Positions 42,003 to 53,040 of a stretch of 64,000 bases of DNA are shown one piece after another (the stretch's first letter is position 1; every line of letters begins with the position of its first letter). The stretch lies in assembly GCA_022577435.1 (NCBI GenBank), contig JAKOON010000099.1, positions 414,501 to 478,500 of the forward strand, written 5' to 3'. Made by a program: the position numbers and the translations under genes. The notes under the pieces were generated by a model. That model was given only the letters and a program-made list of their open reading frames with translations. It had not been told where the DNA came from and searched no databases. The stretch is from Embiotoca jacksoni. Lineage: Eukaryota > Chordata > Actinopteri > Embiotocidae.

Positions 42003-45000
42003 TTAGTCAGCGGGGGATTGAAGAGGATTAACTTCTTCTTTGTTCCTGCAAACAATAAAAAGGTTAAAAGAAAACAAATATTTAGATAATCTAAGAGAAA
42101 TTTAAAAAAAAAAAAAGAAATTTAAGTTGTGAAGTAGAAAGAAGAAATTGAGGGAAAATGTTGTTAAAAGTTGAACTAATGAAGCATTTACTGATTATTA
42201 TTATTACAGGTTTAATTAAACAGGAAATCATCAGTAAATCCACTGTAGGTATAATTTAGGCCGACTGCTCCTTTTACTTCAGGAGTTCTGTTTTTATTCA
42301 ACTTTTTACTTCAACTGTTACAAACAGACTTCAGCATCACAAACAAATACAATTCAAATACATTCAAACAGTCCTTCGTGTCACAAGCTGTCGAGAAAGC
42401 TGGTGATGAAGCACAAAGTGAGAGAAGTCGTGCGTAGAGACGAGGTTGGGAACAAACACAGGACTTTAACGCAGGAAACCAGAGTGAGAGTCCACGATAA
42501 AGAAAAAGATCAACGTGGATCCAAACCATGACGCTTTCCTGTCACTAATCATGTCGTCTTTGGTGCAGAAATGTAAAGATTTAACGCCCTGGCAACGATT
42601 TCAAGCCCGATTTCAGCTGAGAAGAAAGACTTGATTGATTTTTATTCATGAAACTACAACAAACAAACTCTGGTTCTATAATTTACTTTAACATCTTCAT
42701 TTATATTCTGTAGTTCAAACAGTGCAGCAGTGCATTTTAATAAAAGATGTTACTCACGGTGTGTTTTCATCTCTGCTGGATCTTTGACCTGAGAACATAA
42801 AACTTTATTAATACAAAAAACACAGAAGAAAGGAATTAAAAAGTGAAGGTGGAACATCTTTTTACCTTTAAAATACAGGAACAGGACGACTGCTGCTGCT
42901 AGTAGAACAACAATGGTTCCAACTATGATGCCTCCATCACTGTTTGAACGATCTGAAATAGAAAAAGAGTGAGTTAACTGTAGAGTCCCTGAATGCCTCA
43001 TGATGTTGATTGAGATGTTTGCAGGTCTTACAGGTATCACAGATAACAGACAGGTTCTTGCAGACCTTCCCTCACCTGCACTGATCCTCAGATCGGTGTT
43101 CTTTGTCAGCGTCTCTTCAGCATCACTGAGTTCACACGTGTATTTTCCCTCCTGACCTGAAGATAATTTCTGCAGTGTGAGGCTGCCGGAGTCCGACACA
43201 CTCTTCACATGCTGCCTCCACTCCTCTGAGACTGTGTAGTCCACGTTAGAACTGGATTTATTCAGGATGGTCTGATGGTGGTTGAATTTCCAAACGAGGC
43301 TGAAGCTCGATAGTGAAGGATTTGAAGCAGAGCAGGAGATCGTGGTTTCAGTGGTTAATAGCCCAGTGATGGAAGCTGAAATAACAAAACACAAAAAAAA
43401 GTAAAAAGTAAATAAATGTCTTCCACAGAGAAGTGGTACGAAAACGTTTTCTCTAAATGTAGTTGCAGTGCTGGTGTTTCGACCACAGACTGTATAGAAA
43501 GTGGACGTGGCTTCAAGGTCTGACAAGTGAGGCTGATGCAGAAGTCCTTTAAACCGCAATACCACTGAGTGCCACTAGGGGTTGGCTCCAACAAGGCTCC
43601 GGCTTGATCCACCTGTCACTCCTCCCTCTGATAGTGGATTATTTGATTTGTAGTATTCCTTTTTAAAAATACTTACTTGGTTTCAACAAAGTGGCTCTCC
43701 TGCTGTTTCCTGGAGTTTTAACGGTGCAGATGAAGTCCAGATCAGCAACGTTGTCTGAAAGCACCAGAGAGCTGCTGATGTTGTAAAGCTGCTGCTCAGT
43801 CTGCTGGACTCTGGTTGTGTACCAGAGGTTCATGTTGGATGGAGGGCTGGTGGTCCAGGTGAGCTCAGGTTCAGGGTAGATCCTCTCTGAGCTGCAGCTG
43901 ATCCTGTTTCCTTCCTGCTGAATGTCCACTTTATGGACCGGAGCTGGAAAACATGGATTTACTTTATGACAATACAACCAGTAATAAATGAACGGCAGGT
44001 TTTCACTCATTGTAAATGGAAATATACAGTATGGTCTAAAGTACAAACTTCTAATGCTGCAGTTTATAAGTCTCTAATGTGGAAGTATGACTAAAATATC
44101 CAGTTGGTTGATTCCACCCTGATGATGTCCCATAATGCAATGCACAACAGATGAGCTGCTCACTGCTGCAGTAACATTCAGGTGTGTATAATGCAGAGAT
44201 TTAAAGAAGCAGCAGCAACAAAACCACGTTACATGTTTGGAAAATGTTTAGCTCTGTGTTGTTGATGTTTACTTGATGGAGCATCCAGAAGTCAAAGTGT
44301 GACATGTATCTGGACGTACTGTTTTCTACATTTGCTGGTGTTTCTGTGTTTCTCATACCTTCTACATTTAGGTGGATCAATGAATTCTGATTTCCGCTGA
44401 AGGTGCTGATGTAACATTTGTATCTGCCCTCGTCCTGAACCTTCACTCTTGTCAGCAGCAGGGAGGCGTTTCCTGCAGAGATCTGGTCTTTGAACAGTGA
44501 CGTCCTGCCTCTGAACCTCTGGTCCTGGTGGCCGAGCTCATCTAACTTGTTGTAGTACGAGTGGACACGAATTCCTGTTGTATAAATCCAGTGGATGATG
44601 ACGTCATCGCTCTTCTTGAAGCTACACGGTAAGATGCAGCTCTCCATGAAACCACAGGACACCTCAGTATCTGAAACATCTGGTAAAGACCATGTTAGTG
44701 AGACTTCCATCCGACCTGCGCCGACTGTCGCTCACAGCTTCAGTTTTCTTCTCTGTGATTACAGTCTGGGAACTCGGCTCGTGTTAGCGTTTGTACAGAC
44801 ACTCTGAAGGACGGACCAATCAGAGAGCGGTGTCGGTCGTTAACTGTGTTTGTCCCGCCCGAGAGACGACCGGCAGTGATGTCACCCGTTGGTTTGTGAA
44901 CCGCCGTTATGAAGCCTCGAGTTTTTTATTATTTATTATTTAGAATTTTAGTTCGGAGCAGTTTGGAGCAGGAAGTGACCATATTTGGACGAGCTGGGGG

Positions 45001-45878
45001 AGGAGCCAGAGGTCGAACTGACTGATCTGATTGGACACCTTGACGATACCAAGTCCCGCCCACCAATAGCTGTAACCTGACTGCACCACAGACCTGTCAA
45101 TCAAACAGACACGCCCCCAAAAACAGGTCTTCTTGAATCTTCTTTTCTAATGAATGAGGGATTATTTTCAGATGGACCTCCAGAAAACTAATAAGAAGGA
45201 GTGACTTTAGCTAACAACACCGAGATAACTGATGGACACATTTTATTCACTTTGGATTTGATGACAGAAGTTGAATGGGAGTCTATGGAGCCGGAGGCTT
45301 TTTGGAGCCGACCTCTAGTGGCACTCGCTGGTATTGCAGCTGAAGACACTTCTGGATCAGAACCATTTTACAGACCTGAAGCTATGAACTCTTTTACATA
45401 CAGTCTACGGTCCCGCCCCTCCTTCACTGTGATTGGACGGATGGTGACAGTGACGAGCGCAGCGTTAGTAGATTTTTCAACTCTCTGTGACGGTCAGCAC
45501 CTCGTCAATTAAAACAACTTTAAAAAGTTTGCTGTAGTTCATCAAAAAGTCTTTGGTGGACGCGGTAGATAGTTGCAGCCGTGGCAGAGTGTCGGTCGAG
45601 CTGATTGGTTCAAATGAGGCCGAGGCCAACGTGTAGTAGGACGGAACAAATGCAAACGCTTCCCTGTGGAGGGCGACTACACCCATATTCACAGAGTGAA
45701 ATCTTCAGCTACATCAGACCTGCATCAAACACAAACTTCGACTTAGTTGTGGAGGAAATGTTGGGGAATCGTTGTGGCCGAAGCTGTGATAGTTAACTCT
45801 TCACTCACCTCCTCTGGAAAGATTCAGCATGAAGAGAAACCTCATGATCAACGTTAAAATGAGGAAGTGGACCTTCAT
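42003..45878 (-). CDS. hhla2-like: HHLA2-like B7-family receptor, unit 2 (three Ig domains), apparently intact
   Basis: Exons: signal 45878..45809 (MKVHFLILTLIMRFLFMLNL), IgV 44670..44359, IgC 43943..43677, third Ig 43375..43076, TM 42952..42866, tail-1 42788..42758 and tail-2 42045..42003 (stop TAA). The total is 1,110 bases, 369 aa. The IgV has CILPCSFKKSDDVIIHW, VHSYY, FRGRTSLF, GNASLLL and DEGRYKC, close to human HHLA2 (VVIHW, VHSYY, NRTSLF, GNASLFF, DEGIYTC). The IgC has ISCSSERIYPEPELTW. The third Ig has ISCSASNPSLSSFSLVW and EGKYTCE. The span is IVVLLAAAVVLFLY. HHLA2 is a B7-family T/NK-cell costimulatory or inhibitory ligand. Other fish B7/butyrophilin-like groups are the alternative, but proximity to cip2a supports HHLA2. 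Confidence 0.75.
42293..42298 (-). terminator. Intronic poly(A) signal AATAAA, unit 2
   Basis: Same position and context as in unit 1, about 460 bases beyond tail-1. Confidence 0.4.
43480..43605 (+). repeat. Interspersed repeat family R1, copy 4 (internally deleted)
   Basis: It lies in the IgC/third-Ig intron of unit 2. It breaks off at CTCCGGCTTGATCCACC, whereas unit 5 keeps the full repeat at this site. Confidence 0.8.
45040..45365 (-). repeat. Interspersed repeat family R1, copy 5
   Basis: It is reversed relative to copy 4 and lies in intron 1 of unit 2. The plus-strand open frame starting MTLANNTEITDG is just this repeat read backwards; a similar reading occurs at copies 1 and 7. Confidence 0.8.
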
Positions 45879-46434
45879 ATCTCTGACCCGGGTCTAGTGA
45901 GGATGATGTTTGTGAGAATCTTCCATCAGACCTGCATTAAAAAACAAACTTTTTGTTAGTGAGAGATTTTAAAAACAAAGTAAAACTACTGACAACAAAT
46001 GAAAACAACAAGAACAGAAAACCAACAGAATCAGAAATATTTAGAAAGTTCAAATCTGTAAAAATGCCTTTCAAGGTGCTGAAGTGCCTTTAAACCAGAG
46101 TAGGACAAATATAAATCTGTGATTTAACATGAGGTTTGTGTTTAGCTTCAGTTTTTATAATCAGTGGAGTGTGTTCTCTCTCTCCTTGTTTTTTGGTTGC
46201 TTAGTTTGTAACCTGTTATTTGTGTGTTGGGAGGAGAAAAGCAACCAAAACTTACATCAATTCTGAAATACGTGGACTCAGCAGGTATACAGAATTAATG
46301 TTGCTGTTTAGCTTTATTTTGGTTTTGAATGATTAAAATAGTTGTTTTTTGCCTTGTGTATGTTGAACCTGTTTCTGGTGTTGTAATCCTTGTCTACAGG
46401 GATTTCTGGGTTTTAACTTCTTCAGCTGCTTCAG

Positions 46435-48378
46435 TTAGTCTAACTAGTCTAGTCTAATGAATCATGTAAACAAAAAGACTAACTACCTCCTTGTTGTTTT
46501 AGTTAATTCTCTATTCTGACTTCCTGCAGCCAATAAATAACCCGACTGTTGAACTCTGCATTTCTCCATTAGAGCAGGCCTGTCCAACCTCTGGCTCCTG
46601 AACCACATGCAGCTCTTTGCCTGGTTTCATGAGGCTCTTACGTTCATATCGAAGTTTGTGTTTTGTTTTTTTTTTCTTTTAAAATCTTTTTCTTGATTTT
46701 GCAAATACTTTAGACAGAGAGGTAGGACAGGATTACCCCTCCAAAAAATTGGGATCTACAGAACAGTACATTCAGTTGTAAGTCTCTTGGAGGTCGTGTT
46801 TGTGTTGTTTTAATGTGCGTGTTCGCTTCGCTTGACTTCAATACGGAATTTTCGTCAAACACGTGCGTGAGATGAAAATACCGCAAAGTTTCCCAGTCGG
46901 GGCAAAATCATCTGAGGAAACAATTAGTGTCCAGTTCGCTCTCAAAATGGCAGGAAAAAATGCATAGCAAAACGAAAAGATGAAGATGAACACAGGACGT
47001 TTTAACAGAGTGGGAGAGTTTGTATTTTTTCGTTGAACGTCATGGCGAGCCATTCTACCTCATATGTCAGGCGTCATCAGCGCATTTCAAAGCTTCAGAT
47101 CTTCAGCGCCACTTCAGCTCACTGCTAACATCGACCAGGGATTTCTAAAAGGGACTGAACTTCACAAGCACAAGTTGGTCACTTTGAAAAGTCAGACAGA
47201 AAAGCAGGTACAGTTTTTCCAAAAATGTACAAAGCACTCAGAGACCGTAACGCTTGCATCGTATCAACTGGCCTGGAACATTACACGGGTCAAAAAGCCA
47301 TTTAATGAAGGGGAGTTCGTTAAAAAATGCCTCAGTGACGTTGTTGAAATCTTGTCTCCTGAAAACGAAAAAAGAAAAGGCCAGGTACTCTCTCGCTTCT
47401 TTGAGCTTTTGGATGCCGTGAAACTGTTCATGGAAGAGAAGGACAAGGACTATCCCGAGCTCTCGGACCTCGAGTGGATTATGGATCTGGCCTTTTTGGT
47501 CGACATGCTGTGTCACTTGGACAGACTGAACCTGACCCTGCAGGGTAAGTTAAAAATGCTGCCTGACCTGCTGCAAAGTGTGTTTGCGTTTGTCAACAAA
47601 CTGAAGCTGTTCAAGGCGCATATTCAAAAGGGAGATTTAACGCATTTTCCCACTCTGCTAAAAGCCAGCGGGCAAGTCACCAGCGCCGCCCTGAATAAGC
47701 AAAGAGCCAGATATGCAACACTGGTTGAAAACCTGCACGAAAGCTTTGTGACCCGGTTCCGTGATCTACAACTGAAAAGGCCACAGATGTTCCTCTCGAC
47801 CCATTTAATGCGGAGACGGACTGTTTGAAAGCCCCGCTAGTCACAGATGAGGCCGCGGCTGAGTTGGAGATGATCGATCTTTGTGAGGAGGACCAACTGA
47901 AACCTGCTTTAAGGGAAGGGACCATTGAGTTCTGGAAAAGTGTGCCAATGGAAAAATACCCCAATGTCAAACGGGCTGCGCTTAAGATACTGTCAATGTT
48001 TGGGTCAACATACGTCTGAGTCTGTGTTTTCTACCCTGAAACACGTGAAATCAAAGCATCGATCTGTTCTGACTGACACCCGTGTGAAAGATTGGTCAAG
48101 TGGCCACAACGGAGTACAAGCCAGATTTGAAGAGGATTGTTCAAGGCAAGGAATGCCAGAAGTCCCACGAAGCAACATGCATAGTAAGTGAAAAACGCTT
48201 GTAAATGATGATATTTTTGTTTGTGGACTTGGTTGAACTGAGAGTTTGTGTGTGTGAGACAGTTCACACAATGTTCATTGTTGAAGATGACTGGCCTGTG
48301 GTCTGAGTACTGTAGGAGTCCATTTCTGTCATTATCATGTTGGTGTGTGACATTTACAATAAATCTGGCTGAGCAGAG

Positions 48379-48443
<65 letters not shown>

Positions 48444-48960
48444 GAAGGGATGGGTGATGTTCATGTGTATGATGTGGCTCTTTGCGGTAACACAGTAAAA
48501 AATGTGGCTCTTAGTCTCTGACTGGTTGGCCACCCCTGCATTAGAGGTTTATTTCATCTTTAGTATTCGTTGCTACTTTGAAATTACAGAGAAAAATGAT
48601 CAACGTGACTTGATAGAAAATTATTTCTACATCCTGACAGATGAGCTCAACCTGCTGCAGAGCAAATGATCTGGTTTCTGATTATAAACTGAATTTATAG
48701 GCTGATATTGAGTAGTGTTAAACCTTTAGTTCATTTAAAATCTTCTTTCTGTACAATAAGTTACTTGAATCTACAGTAAAAGATTTAACTTACTGTTTCT
48801 GAAGTAGTTTACTTTCGCTTTTACAAACAGGAACGCGTCGGAGCTGCTCCATTGAAACACTCCCAATCCTCATGCTCCTCCACTTCCTCCATTTCAGGAA
48901 AACAACCCGTCATGTCCTCTGAGTGTTTGTCAAATGTCCTCTCCATTAGTGGTTTCAGCG
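46435..48960 (-). pseudogene. Remnant 3' region of unit 3, split by a hAT insertion
   Basis: 46,435-46,574 and 48,539-48,830 together match the stretch left of tail-2 in units 2 and 4 (for example 41,440-41,860). The anchor cassette itself is missing; homology begins at the cassette's TM exon edge (TTGCTTCAGTTAGTCTA-like). Confidence 0.6.
46575..48538 (+). mobile_element. hAT-family transposon with broken transposase
   Basis: It is flanked by a perfect 8-base target duplication CATTAGAG (46,567-46,574 and 48,539-48,546). Ends are CAGGCCTGTCCAACC and GGTTGGCCACCCCTG, the hAT inverted-repeat type. 47,064-47,828 encodes a GTF2IRD2/ZBED-like transposase (LASYQLAWNITRVKKPFNEG and onward) with an internal deletion. 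47,825-48,060 carries the C-terminal hATC dimerisation part (KILSMFGSTYV) with a frameshift right after it. A TG microsatellite (48,383-48,441) is near the right end. It is not active. Confidence 0.88.
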
Positions 48961-49382
48961 CCCTCTGCTGGACACAACCTGTAAACACCTGTCAGAGCTC
49001 CCTGCTTTCCTTTTACAGATAAAGTAAAAATAAAAAAGGGAAAAATAAACTAATACATTCAACTTTTGTGTTGCAGCATCACAGAAAATTTGATGTGAAA
49101 AGTTGAGACTCACTGATGAACAAAATCAAAGTATTTCAACATTTTGAATGAACGTGATTCAAATTAAAACCTACAACTCAGAAAGTTACAAATCTCACTT
49201 GTTTCTGTTTTAATCAACCAAAAGCTGCATCGTGGTGATACACGTATACATGAAGCCTTAATATGTATTCAGCCTCACGAACACACATGTTCAGGGTCGG
49301 ACCGCACAAACAAATAAAACTGCCATCCAGATGTTTCAAAACACAGAAGAACGTTTTATTCCTTTTGAATGTAACAAAAGTC
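48960..49382. other. Non-homologous spacer in unit 3
   Basis: AT-rich DNA between the remnant 3' region and the truncated IgV exon. It marks the deletion that removed the middle of the unit. Nothing was recognised in it. Confidence 0.4.
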
Positions 49383-49669
49383 CTGATTTCTGCTGGAGGT
49401 GCTGATGTAACATCTGTATCTGCCCTCGTCCTGAACCTTCACTCTTGTCAGCAGCAGGGAGGCGTTTCCTGCAGAGATCTGGTCTTTGAACAGTGACGTC
49501 CTGCCTCTGAACCTCTGGTCCTGGTGGTCCAGCTGGTCTGAGTTGTTGTAGCACGAGTGGACATGAATATCTTCTGTTGTATAAATCCAGTAGATGATGA
49601 CCTCATCGCTCCTCTTGAAGCTACACGGTAAGATGCAGCTCTCCATGAAACCACAGGACACCTCAGTAT
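49383..49669 (-). pseudogene. hhla2-like: HHLA2-like IgV exon fragment, unit 3
   Basis: It starts at the usual acceptor and reads VSCGFMESCILPCSFKRSDE then VIIYW, FRGRTSLF, GNASLLL and DEGRYRCYIS. It loses homology after SRNQD, before the exon donor. No signal, IgC, third Ig or TM exon of this unit is present, so it is a decayed copy. Confidence 0.8.
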
Positions 49670-50089
49670 CTGAAATATCTGGTAAAGACCATGTTAGTGA
49701 GACTTCTATCCGACCTGCATCGAAAACACTTATATGTGTTCAAAGTTTCTTCAGAGAAATTTTTAAAACGCAGACATGTTACTAAGTGCTCTACAGCAAA
49801 TGATAACCACAACAACACTGACAAACTTCAAGCAAGAACAGACATCTTTAGGTTTCTGTTGAGCTTCATTTTTTTAATCAGTTCATTTCTAATCTGGTAT
49901 TTGTGTGTTGGTGTTTTGGGAGGAGAAATGCAACCTAAACTTGGGTGATTATTTAAAAAGACTCGCAACCATATGAATATGAAAGACGTGAACTTTTAAC
50001 AGTTGATTTCTTAGTTGTTGAGCAGTATGCTACAGAATATGATTTCTCGGCCCTGATTGATTCACTTTCTTTGTCGGAGGATAATTCAT

Positions 50090-50867
50090 GTTATGCCCCG
50101 TCTGGACAGGCCGAGACATAACATGAATTGGGGGCTTGTCCGGGTCGTCCGTTTGCATTTGCGTCGTCGTTTAGATTAGGTAAGTTTGGTAAGTAGTCTT
50201 TACTTCTGGTTGGCAATTGTTCTGGTGTGTGGGGAAGAGGAGCTCCAGAAAGGGATTTCCTTTATCGACGATTTTGTGACCTCTCGCTCTTGGGAAAAAA
50301 GATCGAAAAGTTCAGGGCAGCAGATTTACTGATTGTGGCTAATTATTATTAAAGCAGAGTTAAAAACAATATCCTGTGTGAACAGTTGGTGGAGACCAGG
50401 CCAGGTTCCACATCAGCAATGGCTGCAGGGAGGCGAAGGAAGCAGATGAGGCTGCACGAGTGGCGGATGCGAAAGTGGCGAAGCTTGCTGGCGGGCTCGC
50501 CGCTGAATGTGGAACCTGACCTGGTCTCAGACCCACCAGCAGCTACGTCCACCGAGGATCTCGGCTTAACGCTTCGTATAAAGGAGGCGCAGATCTGGAA
50601 GGAAGAGCTGGAAGTGCAAGCTATGCATCTCCGTATCAGAGCTCTTGAGCTGGAGAGAGGGTCCCCTGCTACTTCTACGTATCCATAAACCAACGCACAC
50701 ACATCTCTACTTCTTCTGGGTTTGACATCAGCAAACATCACATCAGTCCCACCATACCGTGAGTCCGAAGTTGACTATTATTTCAGTGCTTTTGAGCGCG
50801 TAGCTGCCGTATTAAATTGTCCGAAAGAGTTTTGGTCACTTCTGTTGCAGTGTCAACTTTTAGGAAA
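50090..50867 (+). mobile_element. LTR retroelement fragment: primer-binding site and gag start
   Basis: The ACATAACATG end of an LTR-like stretch is followed by TTGGGGGCTTGTCCGGGT, resembling a proline-tRNA primer-binding site. Frames at 50,386-50,688 and 50,722-50,867 read like fish retroelement gag, including PPYRESEVDYYFSAFERVAA and CPKEFWSLLLQC. The gag is cut at 50,867 by another insertion. No protease, polymerase or envelope region is seen. Confidence 0.6.
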
Positions 50868-51364
50868 TGTCAGGATCCCTGTCCAACCCTGTGTTCACCT
50901 TTTGGTTCCCCCGGTCTCCTCTCCTGATGTGTTCTGTCGTTCCCCTGTTTGTTGTTGTTTGCCATGTGCTTGGTGTTTTGGTCAGTGTCCTCCTCTGCCC
51001 GCCTCCAGACTCCTCCCATGGCCACGCCCCTGATCAGCCTGCACAGCTGTGGACAATCCAGCTGATTGCCACCTGCCAGTATATCAGCGCTGGTCCTGCA
51101 GTCCTGGGTTGTCGGTCCATACTATCTGCTACGTCAACGAAAACCTGTCGTCAAGGCTGCCAGCCAGCTGTCCTGTTCCGTCGTCTTGGGGTGGACGACC
51201 TCTATCCAGCCTGCTGCCCTGTGTCGGACCTTGGGAGACCACATACTCTCTCCAGCCTGCCAGCCTGCCTCGGACTCATCCTCCACCAGAAAATAAAGTC
51301 CGTTCTGTACCCGAATTCGATTCTGTGTCTGCATTTGGGTCTTATTCAGTCCCACCTCATAACA
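50868..51364 (+). mobile_element. LTR of a second retroelement, inserted in the first
   Basis: It begins TGTCAGGATCC and ends CTCATAACA (TG...CA form), about 497 bases, with AATAAAG near 51,293. It interrupts the gag-like frame of the first element. Confidence 0.6.
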
Positions 51365-52197
51365 GAATGGACCGACCAAGTATGGACCCAGCGGCCACAG
51401 ACTCGGGACAACAAGCTCCGCCACTCTCTCCACCCTCTGAGACTCTCCCTGCAGAGGAACTTCTAGGGGTAAGATCCACCCTGGACTATTTATATGCTTC
51501 GGTTCTGGACCCTGACATTGACCTCCAGTTGGCAGCTCTCACCCTAATGGAGAGAACTGTGACATGCTTGTCCTGGCTGGTTTCTATACCCTCTGTCTCC
51601 AAGACGCTCAATAACATGACCAAACTTAGGATGTTTCTGGAGGGTTTTTGGGAAATCACTGTGGTTCTCAAGGGTGGTCGGGTCTTAAACCTGCCACTCT
51701 TCTCCATTATCTGGATCAATCAGCTTCAGACCTGATAGCATCACTACCCAAGTCAGTCTCAGTATCTCCATCAGCTTCAGAATCGGTGTCTTCAGCCCCG
51801 CCAAGAGATCCAGATGCCATTAGGGCCGGGAAGCTGGCCAATCAGATCCTACAGAACCAAGTTGAACCCAGAAAGGGTTTTGAGGTAACCCGCCTAGCCT
51901 TCTGGGAACTCCCCAGGAGGAGGCGACATCGGGCTCACCGGTCCAGCCGCTCTGCTGGCTCCTTTTCTGGTCCTGCAACATTCCTGACCTCAGCCTTTGA
52001 GGACTCAACCTCCGAGCCTTCCACGGCCAGATCTACAGAGTCTTCAGCCCCGGCAGCCGCCACAGACTCTCTAGCCGCTATGGACTCTCCTGCTGCTCCT
52101 GTCTCTGGACGGGTCGCTGATGCCGGGCCACCAGCTTCCGCCCGGGTCGACGACGCCGTCCCCCCTGCTCCTGCCTCTGGCTCGGTCACTCAAGTCT
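51365..52197 (+). mobile_element. Degenerate internal region following the second LTR
   Basis: It starts just after the LTR with GAATGGACCGACCAAG and then MDPAATDSGQQAPP, a gag-type start. Open frames run to 51,735 and, in another phase, 51,648-52,199. The latter is Ser/Pro/Ala-rich. No protease or reverse transcriptase motif is present. Confidence 0.45.
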
Positions 52198-52199
52198 GA

Positions 52200-52530
52200 C
52201 CTGCCTCGTGGTCGTCCTCCAGAGAGGTTCCTCGGGTCTGTCCTGCAACGAGGTCATCCTCCAGAGAGGTTCCTCTGGTCTGTCCTGCCTCGAGGTCGTC
52301 CTCCAGAGAGGTTCCTCGGGTCTGTCCTGCAACGAGGTCATCCTCCAGAGAGGTTCCTCTGGTCTGTCCTGCCTCGTGGTCGTCCTCCAGAGAGGTTCCT
52401 CCGGTCTGTCCTGCCTCGTGGTTGTCCTCCAGAGAGGTTCCTCCGGTCTGTCCTGCCACGAGGTCTTCCTCCAGAGAGGTTCCTCCGGTCTGTCCTGCCT
52501 CATGGTCGTCCTCCAGAGAGGTTCCTGAGG
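52200..52530 (+). repeat. 42-base minisatellite (about eight units)
   Basis: Units are built around CCTCCAGAGAGGTTCCTC and GGTCTGTCCTGC. At 14 codons per unit the array is open in several frames (PPERFLGSVLQRGR on the plus strand). It is continuous with the retroelement's proline-rich frame and is probably part of it. Confidence 0.85.
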
Positions 52531-52540
52531 TCGTCCTCAC

Positions 52541-53040
52541 CTGAATGAACATCACCGTCCCTCTGAGCAGGTGAGACAAAACACTAAAACCAGAAGAGTC
52601 GGTTCGTCCCGACATCTCAACCTTCTTCCTGATAAAGTAAAAGTTTGAACACAACTCTGCTGACTGACAGGTCAAAGTTAACTTTATTTTCATTCCAACA
52701 TCGTACAAGAAATACAAAGAGATTGAAGTATTGTTCTTCACAGTGAAAAATAAAAAGAGGAAACAACAAAGTATAAATATGAAATGATAAAAATAGACCA
52801 AGTCACTGTTAACACTTTTTCAAAGATAAAAATATGTTACGTAACTTATTTCTCCTCCCCCTGCTGGACCAAATATGGAAGTAACACTAAAAGTAACAGT
52901 TTAAAAAAAAATGTCTTTCAAGTAACATTCATCTGTAAATATATGTATATATTCGGTTATTACACTTAATACTTATGTTTTGGCTTTTCTTTTAATACTT
53001 AATCAAAATCTTTGTAATTTAATCTATCAGTATTATTATT
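52541..53040. repeat. Repeat segment shared with 54,386-54,680 and the hAT flank
   Basis: 52,541-52,770 matches 54,386-54,610 (CACCTGAATGAACATCACCG through CAACATCGTACAAGAAATAC). 52,970-53,040 matches the DNA on both sides of the 39,050-40,795 hAT element without the insert. Confidence 0.75.

Larger units (their letters stand above)
40819..46434. repeat. Segmental duplication, copy A (unit 2)
   Basis: It is near-identical to 55,221-60,835 over about 5.6 kb, including introns, R1 repeats and upstream sequence. Visible differences are single bases, a 15-base GCT/TCC length change at the TM exon and small indels. Confidence 0.9.

Noticed and set aside
45201..45512. 103-codon frame starting MTLANNTEITDG, repeated at 59,619 and 5,260 (minus)
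   Set aside because: These are copies of the R1 interspersed repeat read in one direction; the frame is not conserved among diverged copies.
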